64,000 bases of DNA from assembly GCA_950295325.1 (NCBI GenBank), contig OX485808.1:41253180-41317179 (forward strand), given 5' to 3'. The notes below the pieces were generated by a model. The model ran no database searches. It was not told the DNA's origin and saw nothing but the letters and a program-made list of their open reading frames with translations. Source of the stretch: Polytrichum commune. Lineage: Eukaryota > Streptophyta > Polytrichopsida > Polytrichales > Polytrichaceae. Both the position numbers and the translations under genes were made by a program. Shown here piece after piece: positions 1-15,754 of this stretch. Position 1 is the first letter of the stretch. The number at the start of each line of letters is the position of its first letter.

Positions 1-3000
1 AGTTGTGGAGTGATTGTGTTCTATGAAACTAGTTGGGTCCCATGGCCATTGAGGGTTAAATTGTCACAAGGTTGACAACAATGATGGAGGCTTCTTGTTT
101 TATATCAAAACTAAAAATAGAATACTAGGACTAGGTGTCAATTTCTCTTTCCCACTCACCTAATTTTGTCCAAGAAGAAGACAACACATGTGCAAAGCTT
201 CATCCTATGTGTCGAAGATCTAAAAAGCGCCACAATGTAGGATAACCCACCTTTGGTATCATTGTAGCCATCGGTTTTCTTGAGTACATGCCATCTCATA
301 TTTCCAAAAACTGGAGTATTCTTTGTGAATTCAACAATAACTTGCAATATTTGAACTATTAAAAAAAATGTAATCTATACTTGTGATCAAATGACCGAAG
401 GTTTAAAGAAGATGTTAGATTCATGATTTGGGAGGTTGTTTAGTAGACTCGAAGATTCATTTGTGCTAAACACTAACCATGTATGATTCATTGCATGTAC
501 ATTAAGTATAGGGTCATTTGACACTACAAATATCACATGAGTTTAGCACTAGTTATTTTTGCAGTAGATGAATTTATTGTTATTATCATATATTTTAATT
601 ATATAATGAAAGAGCATCAATGGTAAGATCTTGCAATTATAGATAACAAAACTACTTCAATATAAAGTGAGGTGGTGTTGGGTCAAGTAGTCGGTTGACG
701 TTGGATAAACCAATTCTAAAATTGATCACAGCCTGGGAAAAAGAATGTCTTCTACAATCTGATGTACGTAGGAGATGTCAGTGAAAACTCTATCAAATGT
801 TCCGATAAGCTGCAACATTCTTTGTTTAGGCAATCCGTTGGGATGTCTATTTTGACAAAGATTCCACCAAAGTTGGAAGCAATATAGATAAACACATTGG
901 CAAACATCAAAAGAGTTGGGGAAGTTTAACTATGAATTGACAATGTATTTGGAAACGTGGTGTACGTGGTACTCAATTTGTGGAATCACAACAACCATAT
1001 GACACCCCCCTCATTGATAGGATGCACGGAACCTTGGATCTCTCTCGAAGAGAGAGAGAGAGACACTCCGTACCCTTTGTACTTGGCTAATGTGATCTTT
1101 AAATAACGTGGTGACGGTTCACGTCATAAGTTTAGCTTCCAAGTACGGGCACCTTCACATGCGCAAGCTTGCCCAAAATTTTGTGTTAAGTCGTGAAATA
1201 AATTGGATACTTACATGTGTTGGCCTTTCATTTATTCCTTACCCACTTTCTATCAATAATTGGCCTTGATATTCTCAATTACAAGAAACAATCACTATCA
1301 CTAGAAGAATATCTGTCCATTACAATCATATGTTGCAACTTATGGCAAGAAAATGCAAAAATCATTTATTTTTGTTGTCGATTGGAGGTTTTTGACTATC
1401 AATTGTCCCAAAATTACGACCATGAACTTCCGGTTGACATTCGATTTCATACATGTAATGCATATTCCTCGTCATGAGTTACAATGAACAATGTGTGGCA
1501 TATGGTGTTAATGGACAAGTTTGTCTTGCATTATATGCACACCAACACCCCAAACTTCATAGTTGGGTAGCATTAATTTGACATTCAACCAAAAAAAACT
1601 TTCCCCCTACTTTGATTGTATTCGAATATCCAACCAATTCTCCTTAAATGCAAGCAATGTGGCCACCGACGATGGGTTTGTAGATCCACGATAGTTCACG
1701 AGGGCATTGTCACAACATCCCAACAAACAAAGATTTATTTTTGCTTGGGCAGTGGGAATACTAATTAGCTATTTAGGTTACTATGACTCGCATAGGTTTT
1801 TTGATTTGTTTGTTGACCATGTTGTTTTATTTGATCTACATATACAGTTCTTCAAATACCATAGGTTATGAAGAATCTATTGTAACCCTAGGTCGGTTTA
1901 AACCAATTGTTGTCAAATATTTTATAGATTTTCAATATTTCATTTTGGAAAATAAAATATTATGCTAGATGCTTGAGATTCCTTTAAGAGTGACATTTAT
2001 ACGACATTTATAATCCAAAAGTATATGCAAATCCCCAACTAGTATAATCAATGCCGAAATTGCCATGGTACTAGGGTAATCAAACGACTGCATTAAACCT
2101 TATCATAGAATAGGGATAGAAGCAACTTGACAATCTGACATGAACATAGAGTATGGCTATGATACATGTAATGTGGAATTCCACCCCATATTCATGCATG
2201 TTTGGGTAGGAGATGGTGAATGAACATCACATGTTGGTGCAAGACGTCAATGTTCCTTGTCTTGTCTTGTAAAAGTTCCATGTGACTCGGATTAACAAGT
2301 GACTGGACCTCTAAAAGCCTAAACAACCCAAAACTAGTTGCTCGTTGTTTTTTGGCCACTTTTAAGATAATCAATAAGTTATATTCTTGAGAAAAAAAAC
2401 AAAAAAAACTCTAGTGGTGCATGTAATAAAGTTCCACACTAGCTTCTTGTGACGTTTTGAAAGAATCTACTCATTCTCAACACTTTGATATGGTCTTTGA
2501 AGTGCACATAAATCAATTTATATTTGTCTTACACAAGTTTTTATTTTGATAGAGTACCATAGCTTTAGACTTTGAGGTTTTTTTCTTTTGGTTTTTTTGG
2601 GGTTAGTTTTTTGTTTTTTTTCAATAGGTATGAAATATTTATTAGGTTTTGAAAGACATTGCTTCTAAATCGATCCTTTGTTATTCATAAGCAATTGTTG
2701 TAATTGCATTTGCATGAATGTACTTTCAAATTTGCTCGTACCAATTTACGTTTCTATTTCAAATCCAAAATAGATGAGTCCATTCGAAGCATTAAAATCA
2801 AATTTGTTGAGGAGACATAAAAACATGGTCACATGTGACATTGATGGTCAACATTGAACATGTATTTGCATGTGGGGGCAATCGTGTCTTTAATTTCACA
2901 AACGATTCAATGGATATGTAAAATTTGTGCTTAATGAACGAGCTAATTATAGTTAAAGATAAACATGACATAAGAATATGAAAGTGAAAACACGTAGTTG

Positions 3001-3900
3001 GAATACACATTAGTGTGCAAGTAGAGGCCCAAACATGGGCATATGAGACGCTTAGAGGCTAATAGCGACTAAAAACCATTTGTTCTCTTAAATCTCCATT
3101 GAATGTGATTACTCGCTAAATGCCTAAGAAGCCAAAAGATGGTCACGAATGTTTTTAGGATATTTTATTCGCTATTCCATTTAGTTTATACCCAACAAAG
3201 GGGGCTAGACCGGCCCCATGAACCCGCATGGGTAGATTCTCTCAAATTGGACGATATGTCAATGGTAACCAACAACTATACATCGAGGCCAACAATCATC
3301 TGGCAAGGTTTTTTTTTATTGTATTATAAAGCAAAGAACATGTTGCACAACTATTACTAACCCTTGGTTTTAGCCCTGGTGCCAGGTTGCTCTTGTGACC
3401 TGAACACTACATGTAGCTACTCATAACGAGTATCGTTCATTTTGCAAGGGTGACCCCAACATAAGGGGGGCATGATTCTCATGAAACGCCTGAAATTCCC
3501 GGCACTAGGTTTGTAGCACCTCTTGTTGAATAACGATACAAAACTTGTTCTTCAAGTTAAATCGCATACAAGATCAGATGATTTCGATCGATCTCACATT
3601 TTATTTCTTTTCAGGAACTCCTTCGAAGCGAGTTGGTGGAAGATGGAAACCAACGATCATTATCCCAACAACACGGATGTAGATAGACTACGCTATTTGC
3701 AACTTTCATTTGCATGCCATTCCCATATAAGTGATTCAAGTCACGTTCTCAAATACATCTTTGGAGTAATCCATCACGTATTTTAGGGGTTAAGATTTGG
3801 GAAACAAGGGCATTAGAGTCGAATGAAGAAGAAAACAACGTGATTGTGTTTGTGCACAATCATTTATCACATATAGAACAAGTTGAACTAATAAGCATCA
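1..3900. other. AT-rich intergenic DNA, no gene seen
   Basis: All open frames here are short (under 90 codons), have no recognisable domain and overlap one another on both strands. I see no splice-compatible exon chain. Homopolymer A and T runs occur near 2390-2410 and 2575-2620. Confidence 0.6.
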
Positions 3901-4189
3901 CTCATGTCCCCCCCCCCCCCGATCCATGTGGCGTATTGTGATTCGCTTACCTAGGTTATGGGAGATGGGACACCGGAGCGGTGCCCCCCCCATCATAGGC
4001 CGTGATTCACTCCACCCTTGCTCCTGCTCATAAGATCCCGACTGGACGCACCACCAGCCCCAATGGATGAAAACCATCCACATACCCGACCAATCACAGA
4101 CCGCCAAGTCACACTCTCTGTTGCCAGCGAATTATTTCATTCCGAAGAATCCCAAATGCATAATACGGTAGACGCGCCTAATTCGGTTA

Positions 4190-4510
4190 CTTATCTTCAC
4201 CATCGGACACCTATATTTGACCGGTAGGTGTGTGGTTTGGTGTAGTGGTTACAATGTGATGACCATTATAGGCTCAATAGTCGACATTATTGTGGGGGGG
4301 GGGGGGGGAGGGGGGTGACATGGATGTTTCATGAGCATGAGAATGAGGTATTGAGTCAGATATTTATGTGAGCTACGATAAGCGATGTGGAAAGTGGTTA
4401 CGGTCTCGATTTGGGTTTGTTAATTATTTTGTACTAAGAAGGTGTGTCAACTTCTAGGAGAAGTTGGCTTATCGGGAAAAAGTGACCATTTAAAACTCAT
4501 GTGCCTTAAA
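4190..4510 (+). mobile_element. MITE-like family A, internally rearranged copy
   Basis: The block begins with GGACACCTATATTTGA and continues to TAGGCTCAATAGTCGACAT, a 15-G run at 4294-4308, and an end resembling GTGACCATTTAAA. The same order of motifs recurs at 33474-33834 and 34868-35153. The middle part, which carries the 'GATTGGACTATGTGCTCAAAA' type motif elsewhere, is missing here. The boundaries are approximate. Confidence 0.5.
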
Positions 4511-4539
4511 TAAGACATTGCTGTTATTTAAGGTCATTT

Positions 4540-5055
4540 AACACATGTGACCAAGGGCGGTGAGGAAAACATGATTTAGGATTGCTTAGGTCACGGTCGT
4601 TGGTCACAAGACCATGACCAAGAAAAATCCACATCACTCTTGTAATAGCCTTCGGTCACGAGACATAGTGTAAAGTCGACTTAAACCAGGACGTGGGATT
4701 TTTCCATTTAATAACAAGAAATAACATTTCACTAAAACAAACATGTCTTAGAATAGATGTTTTCTTTTCTTTTCTTTTCTTCTTGTGACACGATCACCTT
4801 ATTTTTCTTACGAGACGATCCATTAGGGTTATTTCGCCTCAAAATATGGGTGAATACTAAACGTCATTCATTTATGGACATGCAAGTTTTCAAGATGTTA
4901 GAATCTCATTCATTTTTCGAAATGCTCACCCACAATCACTTCTAGTTCTTGTCACCTTTGTGAAAAAAAGAAAGTGGAACCGTCACATCATTTATGAACC
5001 AATGAGAGATTTTAAGAAGTGGTGGTCACGGTCATTGGTCGGTATTGTAAACAAG
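4540..5055 (+). repeat. Dispersed repeat R1, copy 1
   Basis: It shares a series of motifs in the same order with 16705-17205: 'gtgaccaagggc', 'gatttaggatt', 'ggtcaTGGTCAtTGGT' type words, 'cacgagacatagtgtaaag', a 'gtcacctt' block and a terminal 'ggtcacggtcattggt'. Both copies are about 0.5 kb. Similarity is patchy, so this is an old repeat. I found no coding potential. Confidence 0.55.
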
Positions 5056-5059
5056 TCCA

Positions 5060-6990
5060 CGAAAAACACGAGCAATTGTTTTCTAACTCAATAATATGAC
5101 TGAAGTTCACCCACTTTACACACCAACCATGGGGTTAGCCCCTTACCCAAACACACTCTACTCTACATACCCATGCCAAATGGATGAAAACCATCCACAC
5201 TCCCCGATCAACCACAAACGGCCGAGTCACACACCTCTACTATGCCACCACACACTTTGATCCCAAAATGCCTAAATGAATATTTCACCAAAACAAGCGG
5301 CTGCTAGCCGATGTGCTTAGGAGGAGAGGGAATTGTTGTTTATTTTCCCCCTTTCACTTGAACACGTGGATGGATGAATTCCGCCGCCTCCCGCACCCAA
5401 TCGGAGTTCGCCAAATCACGGTCCCCCACCCTGCCAGCAGGGCGGTCGGGTCCGAATATCATGGCGACTGCATCCCTAAACCAAACTTGCGGTGGCCATT
5501 GGGCTCGAATCAAGGGATGAAATCAATTCCGTTCCATCAAACTCATCCACAACCCACATTCACGCAACTAAACACGAGGAATATGCAACCAAAACGAGGG
5601 GTCGCCATCTGCTCTAGGAGCGTGCGAAGGGACATACGAGGATTTCGACCCCGGATGGATGGATGAAATCCATCCATCCGACCCCCCCCCCTCCCAACAC
5701 ACACACAAACAAATGTGAGCCGAGTCATGCTATCTATGCGAAACCAATGGTGACCACAAGTAGGAAATCAACTTAGCGGTTGGTCGCTATTCACTTGAGG
5801 CGTGTGTGTGAGAGAGTGAGAGATGCCCTAAATATGGATTCGGGCAACATTCTCACACAAACTTAGAAGGAGGAGAAGAAGAAGAATAAGAAGAAGAAGT
5901 AGTGGAGATATTTTGTGTGTGGGGTGCCTCGACTAGTGTCGCTCTCGCTAACTCTCTCCCCACCTCCACTAAGTGCGACCCCCGAGGGTTCCGAGACCAC
6001 CCAAACTCGATCCCAACTTGGATTGGAACGTGGAATGCCGTGCGAGCCGCTTAATGAGAGCCCTACACCCGCTAATTTTAAGTGGCCGGGCAACTAGTAT
6101 AATTAGTTGCCACTTAGCGAGCAGGATTTGGGGCCCCATTATTGGGTCAAGAGGAATTCGCCCTAGAGGGGGATTTGGCTGGATAATGTATTCTATACGG
6201 GTGTGCGTTGAGATATTTTGCATCTTATTTTTCGGTAAAATATCTTCGAGCGCTCTTATTGGTGCATGTACCCCCTCGCACAAACGTTTCTTGACCAATA
6301 AAAGCCGTAGGAGAAGGGGTGGGGGATTTTTTAAAGCATTATTTTAAAAGGGGCATCCTTGAAAGCTTAACACTATTCACACCCGAGAATATGCGTGGGG
6401 AAATTGTGGCCACAATGCGAGCTTGACCCAGCCTATACGGGGGGGCGTTCTTTAAATGAGTAACATATTAAGCCCAATTCGGAGAGTACATGCTTGGAGC
6501 CAATGGGAAATGCGATTTGGATCGACACGAACCCGCCCGCCCGACCAAATTTTGCATGTGTATTTTAATACTACAAAACTTCATCCTCATCCCCCGGGGG
6601 GGTTCGGGGATAGAGGCGACGCCAGAACTTCATCCGTAATAAAGAAAGAGAGAAAGAAAGAATGAATGATAATAACAATAAAAATAATAATAGTAGTAGG
6701 AATATGAAGGACAGGTTTGTGGATAGAGATAACCGAAAGATAGAGACAACTCTGGCCTTGTGGCAGAAAGAAAAAGGCGAAGGAGCCAGAAAGAACGAAC
6801 TCGGGAAAAGAAAAGGGAAAGAAAGTACTGCACACAGGTAAAAGAAATGCCGGAGCTGTGGGGGGGAAAAGTTGTTTTTGTCGGGAACGCGGATTAGGTC
6901 GGGAATGCCAAGGGAACATTGTTGGGAACATGTTGTTGTTTGGGGGGGGGTTAGGAGGTCAGACTTTTGGCCCGGATGACTGGTTGTTCA
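5060..6990. other. Intergenic, locally GC-rich, no gene seen
   Basis: The stretch is richer in GC than its surroundings and gives several overlapping frames of 60-124 codons, none with a recognisable domain or a consistent exon chain. A short word GGATGAAAACCATCC, or its variant with GGATGG...CCATCC arms, recurs near 4056, 5174 and 5658. A C run lies at 5682-5691. A purine-rich stretch occurs at 6640-6850. Confidence 0.5.
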
Positions 6991-6992
6991 CC

Positions 6993-7192
6993 CGGCTCAT
7001 ACCTTGGCCACACAGGGGGTCTAGCCAGTGTGGGTCCCCCCGCAACTGAGGCCACCCATCCAAGGCAGATGAGACAACGTTCTAAAGAGCCAAGACATTG
7101 TCTCATCTACCCTAGATGGGTGGTCCCAGTCGTGGGGGGGGGGGGGTGTGCACTGGTTGCACCCTTGGCGTGGTTGGGCCATTAGGTATGGT
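6993..7192. repeat. Large foldback (inverted repeat), MITE or young MIRNA-like
   Basis: The two halves are imperfect inverted copies of each other. The core arms are 7052-7079 and 7096-7123, 28 nt each, with a 16-nt loop. On the minus strand the core pairs along its whole length, with mismatches limited to G:U type pairs. Pairing continues outward through the C run near 7036 against the G run at 7134-7146, and through 'ccagtgtggg' against 'gcactgg', to about 6993 and 7192. This could be a foldback transposon or a hairpin RNA gene. The sequence alone does not decide. Confidence 0.65.
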
Positions 7193-8221
7193 TCATGCGT
7201 GGTCTTGTGTGAGTTGTTATACCTTCGTAATCAAACATTTGCCAGTTATAAGATAATATATGTTGTAGGGATACTTCTGCCATTGAAATTTAAGTTGGAT
7301 ATGTGTTGTGTTGGAATCTCCCAAACCTTGAAACCATGTCACCTAACTCATCCCTACATGGTTTTTACCATTTTGTTGATAAGAAAAACCATAATGAAAA
7401 TGGGTGGATACTACCAAAATTGATTATTGTTGTGTTGATGTCAGACGTGGGTTGCCTGCTACCTTCACATGGGATAAGTGGTGCGTAGACATTTACTTTT
7501 AAACTATTTATGCTTGTCTAAAAATGAAGAAGCTTATATGTGATATGTAAGGTGAAATATTTCAAGTTTTGATTGGAAGATTTCATGGATGTACTTTGGA
7601 AATTACGTACAATTATAATTAAGATATATTTTGCATTCATGACATTCATTGCTCCAATTTTGATTTTTGATTGTCCCATAGTCATGCTATGTGAACCCGT
7701 TCCGGGTTCAAAATCGAGCTCATGGCTATTCTCGAGGTGAGATCTCTCTCTCACTCTCACACACCCCCGAATGTTTGATTGCATTATGTTTGTAGATTCG
7801 AAAACATGTATCGATGGTCTTGATGTAATCCTTGTTTTATTTATGATAAATTCATGGTAAGGTAAGGAAGGTGGCAATAGAAACTTGGTATATATCGGTG
7901 AACAATGGGAAGTAAGATGCAACTTACTAAGTGGCTCCATAAGTCCATTATTCCCAAGTAAAGATGAAGGCAAAAAATGCCAATAACAACTCATAAACCC
8001 TATGTTTGGAAATATGAAAATATACTTTAACTCATGCTATCCGCTATACCGATGTGTCAATGATGTTGGGTTGGGAAGGGTTAAGGATGGCGAGTAAACA
8101 TGGAGATAACTATGGAGTCCGTGTTGTAACTTTGGTGGCCATGGCCATGCTATCCACTACACCCATATCACATCACAATGGTAATGTAAGACTAGAGTAA
8201 GGGTACACTAACTACACTAAT
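7193..8221. other. Intergenic, no gene seen
   Basis: The longest frame (7518-7994, minus strand, 158 codons) is in AT-rich, repeat-like DNA with no recognised domain. I do not regard it as a gene. A CT-rich run lies near 7740-7770. Confidence 0.5.
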
Positions 8222-8654
8222 ATGTGCACTTGGGGGGGGGGGGGCTTCGGTTGCCTCTTATCCATGCAACTTAACTTGGGGTTAAATTAGATCACTACAT
8301 TGAATATTGTATTAGTTATACTTATTACTTGGGATTATGAAATGCTATATCTACTTACTTGTATATATCATATTTTGCCAACAAACTATCAAATTGGTTG
8401 TTTGGACATTATAGAACATCAACAACTTTACTTGGTAAAAAATTATATCAATAATAAAAATATATAGCACTATGTAAATCCAGATAGGAAGTGACGCTAT
8501 GTATCATATTCAATGTAACACTTATAACCATGTTTATTCATCCGTGTAGCAATCACATCAACAAACTAATTACCGTACTTTGTAATTGTGGTGGTAAATT
8601 TAAATTAGTGTGAAATGTCAATAAATTAGTATGGGGCAACCTAGTTGGACACAT
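8222..8654 (+). mobile_element. MITE-like family B, long copy
   Basis: The element starts ATGTGCACTTGG, runs through a 13-G tract at 8232-8244 and GGTTGCC, and ends GGCAACCTAGTTGGACACAT. The end is an imperfect inverted copy of the start. The interior shares 'cccatgcaa.ttaacttgg', 'tttattcatc.gta.agcaatcaca' and 'aaattagtgtg.aatgtca' with 39166-39380. Part of it also recurs at 41630-41775. Confidence 0.6.
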
Positions 8655-8679
8655 CGGTGTAGGTAAATTGCCATGGTAA

Positions 8680-9610
8680 CAATCCATGACATAACTTCGA
8701 TGGCCAATGCCGTGCCATGCTCTATACCCATGTCATCACCATGGCATGGGAAGGTCATGGTAAAGGTAGGTCGACCATGTATCTCCTTGGTAAGAAAAGG
8801 GTTAGGATGATGGTTGCCTTCAATTACTATGGCATGGTACTATCATGATACCTAAGTATCCACCCGGGTAAGGCAAAGTAAGAAGCCAAGCGAGAAAATT
8901 GGGAAGAACATTGTAGAGTTTAAGGCTTCAGTGGCCATAGCCGCCTCACATTGCTATGGCAGGGTTTGCACCATCGATATGTTCTAGGTAGCATTGATGA
9001 TAGAGCTAGTTTGCTTCACACTAAACTTTGGTGGTAACTAAAATTATGCTAAGTTAACAATGTATTGGTAAGTTATCAACACATTGCTAACTACTACGTT
9101 TATTTTTTAATTTGAAGTTTAATTTTAATGTTGATAAGTTAGGACATGGGGCAGGAGGCACTCGAGTTACAATTAGGCATGTGTGAAGATGTATACAACA
9201 TCGATCATTGTGCACATGTTGTTACTCACCATTTAGATATAGGGGTAACTTACCTTGTGGTGAGAACAAGGAAGCCGTGTTGACAATTTACCATTACGGG
9301 AAAGTTACGAATCAAAATGGTAATTCACATCATAGTTATTATATATGTAGGGGGTGGTGGGATGAACTACCTATGGCATGGTAGGGCCAAGGTATGGCCA
9401 TAGCCACCTCACATGATATGGCATGGTGTATTGGCGAGGTATGGCCTTGGCCGCCGTACATACCATGGCATGGTACTGCCATGGTAAGTCCTGGGTATGG
9501 GGGCGGGTAAGGGAGGGTAGGAAGGTGAGCGAGAAAGTGGGGGAGAAGACTGCGGAGGCAACGAAGGCGTAACTTCGGTGGCCATGGCTACAGCTATGGC
9601 GGGGACTCAG
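8680..9610. repeat. Degenerate TATGGCATGGTA repeat region upstream of BAM3
   Basis: The word (C/T)ATGGCATGG(T/G) recurs near 8739, 8828, 9372, 9418 and 9465. A longer block ('gcgagaaa...gg..gaa...', 'cttcgGTGGCCATgGC') recurs near 8095-8160, 8890-8960 and 9520-9606. The last copy lies some 300 bp before the likely beta-amylase promoter. Confidence 0.5.
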
Positions 9611-9922
9611 GTGACCACGAGCACGGCGATGGAAACAGGGCCGTTGCAGTACAGTAGAGTAAAAAGTTGTAAAATGGCATTGCCGCACGGCGAGGAGAAT
9701 ACTAATTAAAAAAGAAAATAAGTTATTGGGGAGAAATTCGGAATTGAATCGAGATCGGACACCGCAGAGAGCCCGGAGCAGCAGTACCCTTGGCTGAGCG
9801 ACCTTTGGATTGCCTTCAACCTCCGGACACGCTTTCCTCTGACCTGACCTCATCATCTGTGGTTATTATCTCCTATCTATCTCTTTCTCGTCTCACCTTG
9901 TATTGCACATCTCGTGGTTTCG

Positions 9923-9930
9923 ATATATAT
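9923..9930 (+). promoter_or_regulatory. Candidate TATA element of the beta-amylase gene
   Basis: An ATATATAT run is followed within about 30 nt by a C/T-rich, initiator-like stretch, 540 nt before the start codon. Plant promoters often have this arrangement. No other TATA-like run is as well placed. The transcription start is not known. Confidence 0.35.
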
Positions 9931-10436
9931 CCGCTCCGCTCCCCATTCCATTCCAGCTCTCTCTCATCTCATCTGTTTGTAGAGCGCCGCACTCAGACCT
10001 CTCCGTGTTGCTTATTAACCTTTCTCCTACACGTATTGCGTGTGGGGCTTTGTAAGTTCCCGAGAGCTCCGTTTCGTTAAGTCTTGTTGCGTGTTCAGCA
10101 AGTCCAAGTTTCGTCGCATCGTCGTGGGTTTCCTTCTGTTTCTACAATCTTCTGTGGATAAAAGGTCGAAGAAAGCGCGTTTAAGTTGCTCTCCCGAGGA
10201 GGCTGACTGTGCAAATAAATCTCCGACCGGAAGAACTTCCTTCCCTTCCCATCCTTCCCCTGTTTTAGTTTCACATATATTCCTGCTTTTGCGCTCTTCG
10301 ATAATACCGGTGCACATCAGGGTTTGTGCGGAGGAGGAGCCTGGCGAAGGAATACGGCTTCGAGAGAGGATTTAAACAAGAGCATAGGCAGGCAAACAGA
10401 GTTAGCGGAAGTTTGCTAAGGTTTTATTCTTTGTGA

Positions 10437-13115
<2,679 letters not shown>

Positions 13116-14884
13116 TTTGTACACATTGTGCCCTAAACCAACAACGGGACATTAGGTGTTGTAACTCCCATAAAATCCATCTGCCCTATTTTGCTTGTTA
13201 CATATTTCCTCCTTATACATATTTTGTAGCGAAATTAGTATGTCCTGGCTGAGAAAATGTGTCAGCTTACGAAAAATTGCCGTATTTGGCATGCGAATAT
13301 TTTGCTCTACTCACGAAAAATGAAGAGTAGGCCACAAAGCTTGAAGATATCACGGTAGATTGTGAGTTAGACTTTTTCCTGTCTTAATTCTATGGAATTC
13401 AAGGCAGTAACCAAGGAATTAGCCTGGGATACTGTTGTAGTATATATGTAGGAGGTAGTTGGTATTCCAGGCTATTGTGTACCCTAGCATGTGCAACCCC
13501 TGCATAGACATTCACATTGGAAATAATGTCCAAGATGAATTTGATTATGTCGCTTACAAGCGAAAAATTTCCACAATTTCTGTCTACCTACTGGCTGCTG
13601 CGAATATTACTCACTATGTATTTCCCATTTCAAATTTCTTGGACCAACATTGAATCCAAATCCATCACTCTTTATGTATTCCAGTCGTACATTTGTGGGC
13701 TACATTATGTGTTGTTTTTGGGCGTGTCACCATCTTTTGGCCAAGTTGGTTGGTTTACCAATACTGTCTGAAGTGGAGCTTATTTTATTTTATCATTTGC
13801 ACACCCAACCTGTCCGTTGGAATGATCTATTTTTGGGATTGGGTTGAACTGGTAAATGAAATTCTTGGTTGAAATTGTCACTTGCAGGAAGGTTTCCCCA
13901 GATGTGGGAATCTGCGGGTCAGTAAAGCGACTTGTTTATTCTCCCCGAAGTAGACTGTTGATTATAACCCCTAATGATAACAACAACTACTACAATAACA
14001 TACTGTACTTCCTCTATGATATTGGTGGCTGCCACGTGTAGGAAATCTCTGCTTCAAGTTACAAACTGTGATGTGGGACCGGGAAATTGAATTTACCATC
14101 AATCTCCGTATGTACAGTAGGTAGTTCTTCGATTTTGAAATTCTGACAACCAATTCCCCCACCAGTTTAAACTTACTGACATGTTTTTTTGATGTAACTG
14201 ACTGATTTCTGGAGGGTGCAGGTAAAAGTTGAACACATCGAGGGTACTACTGTACTCGTGCGACTCATCATCAAGTAAGGTATGTATGTAGGCATCGATC
14301 GGGAATGTGTCCTCCTAACTTATTATACCTGTGTATTATACCTTTCCCTTTCCCGATATTTGACCTTTGCGCCACTCGGTGTTTGCTCGCGACTGGTGGC
14401 AGCCGGAGCCAAAGCCAAAGCCGCGTCTGCTCATTGGGTGCATGCAAAATTTCCGACCTGAAAACTTGCGGAATTCGAGGGTGGAGCAGGTAGAGTACCT
14501 AGTACCTATTCTCCGGGATGCTGTCAAGTGGCAGTCTGCAATTTATGGAGAAGATTGAGTCGAGAGCTCGAGCTCCACCTCAAGCTCTTTTGTAATGTAG
14601 CGCCTCCCCGTGTCTCTGAACAGCTTCTTAAGTAGTAACGCCCTAACCTACTCGTGCTTTTCATGAGGGTTTTGGTCCTCGTCTGCAATTTCGATGACAT
14701 TGCCTTGCCTTGCTGGTTCTTGGAAGGTGTTGATGAAGGTCAGCAGGCCAATGTCCGGGGTTTTGTTTTGTTTTTTGTTTTTTGTTTTTTTTGTTTTTTT
14801 TTGTTTTTGAAAGTGGGCATGATCGGTTACACGTTGTGATCTTTCGGTTTTCTTTTTATTAATTAATTTGAGTTATGTTTCAAT
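13116..14884. other. 3' flank of BAM3 and intergenic DNA
   Basis: The first few hundred bases should hold the beta-amylase 3' UTR. A GC-richer patch at 14350-14580 carries a 63-codon plus-strand frame ending at 14558. There is a splice-like 53-nt segment (14222-14274, bounded by AG and GT) just before it. The frames do not join into a recognisable protein. A T/G-rich stretch lies at 14759-14810. Confidence 0.45.
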
Positions 14885-15202
14885 GTTGGACCGGTGTATA
14901 GGTGACTGCGTGGTATCAAGGAACCTACATGTGGGTATTGAAACTGTGATACTAGTCAACTATTGATATTTGGTAGGTATATCAAGGTGAGAGAATCTTT
15001 GTATATCTGAGTTGTAGTTTGGGTCAATGCCATTCTAGACCATGTTGATACTAGGGTGAAAGTTCTTGCATGGGTATGTAGATGTGAATGGTATTGAATT
15101 AAAAAATAGTGTCAAATACCCATACCCTATTGGTATGAAAAAGTGTGAAATCCTCATTATAAACACCCAAATGGTTTAAATAAAAGATGATACCAGTCCA
15201 AC
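14885..15202. mobile_element. Possible short inverted-repeat insertion
   Basis: The segment starts GTTGGACCGGTGTAT and ends ATACCAGTCCAAC, an inverted repeat of about 13 nt. The sequence on both sides (14826-14860 and about 15225-15265) matches one continuous stretch at 55943-56025. That is what an insertion into a repeat would leave. I found no clear target-site duplication, and some flanking sequence is unaccounted for. Confidence 0.35.
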
Positions 15203-15419
15203 GTTCGTATCTTCCGTACATTCCTTTAAAATGATTGGTAATTTTCTTGAAGTCTTGAACTTAAACTGCCTATTTTCAAATCCTATTCTAGTAGGATACA
15301 AAACACACAATTTAGGTAGATTAGTCTTAAATGGCGGTTGTTGTTGTTGTTGTTGTTTTTAATTTTAATAATAATAATAAATTTCCCAGACTAATTATTC
15401 ACATAGGATATGAAACACG

Positions 15420-15711
15420 TGATTAGCCATGAGATGGTTAAATAATCCAAACTGAGGATGTAGCCACTTTCCTCACAACGTTTTGGAGCTTAAATGAATA
15501 TCTTATTCATCATCGAAGTGAAGATTCTTGTGCTTGTAATGTGGTCATATGAGTCCCCCCAATTATGTTGATTATTTAGCTTAGAATGACTGTCATATAT
15601 TTTGAGCACATAGTCCAATTTCTTTTGCAACATATGTCTTTTTGGTATCCGTTCTTGGAATCACACCTAATCACATAACACTCAAATGGAGGTGTCTGAT
15701 TAAGAAAAGTA
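15420..15711 (-). mobile_element. MITE-like family A, minus-strand copy
   Basis: Read on the minus strand from 15711, it gives the family order: TTAATCAGACACCTCC, 'gattaggtgtg', 'gattggactatgtgctcaaaa', 'caacataattggggg', 'gatattcatttaagctcc' and 'gaggaaagtggct'. The last three motifs match 33620-33730 closely. No coding capacity. Confidence 0.6.
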
Positions 15712-15754
15712 ACCAAATTAGGCATGCCTTCCTTAATGCAAGTTGAATAGTAAA

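Noticed and set aside
5863..6347. Overlapping plus and minus frames of 60-124 codons
   Set aside because: They occur on both strands over the same GC-rich patch, are mutually exclusive, and contain no domain.
7518..7994. 158-codon minus-strand frame
   Set aside because: The composition is irregular and no domain or splice context is visible. It is probably chance in AT-rich DNA.
10040..10375. 111-codon frame in the BAM3 leader
   Set aside because: It has no ATG (opens at GTG) and contains no internal Met, so it cannot be a normal plant ORF.
14222..14274. A 53-nt AG/GT-bounded segment reading VKVEHIEGTTVLVRLII
   Set aside because: No upstream or downstream segment joins it in phase into a recognisable protein. 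The downstream 63-codon frame is out of phase.
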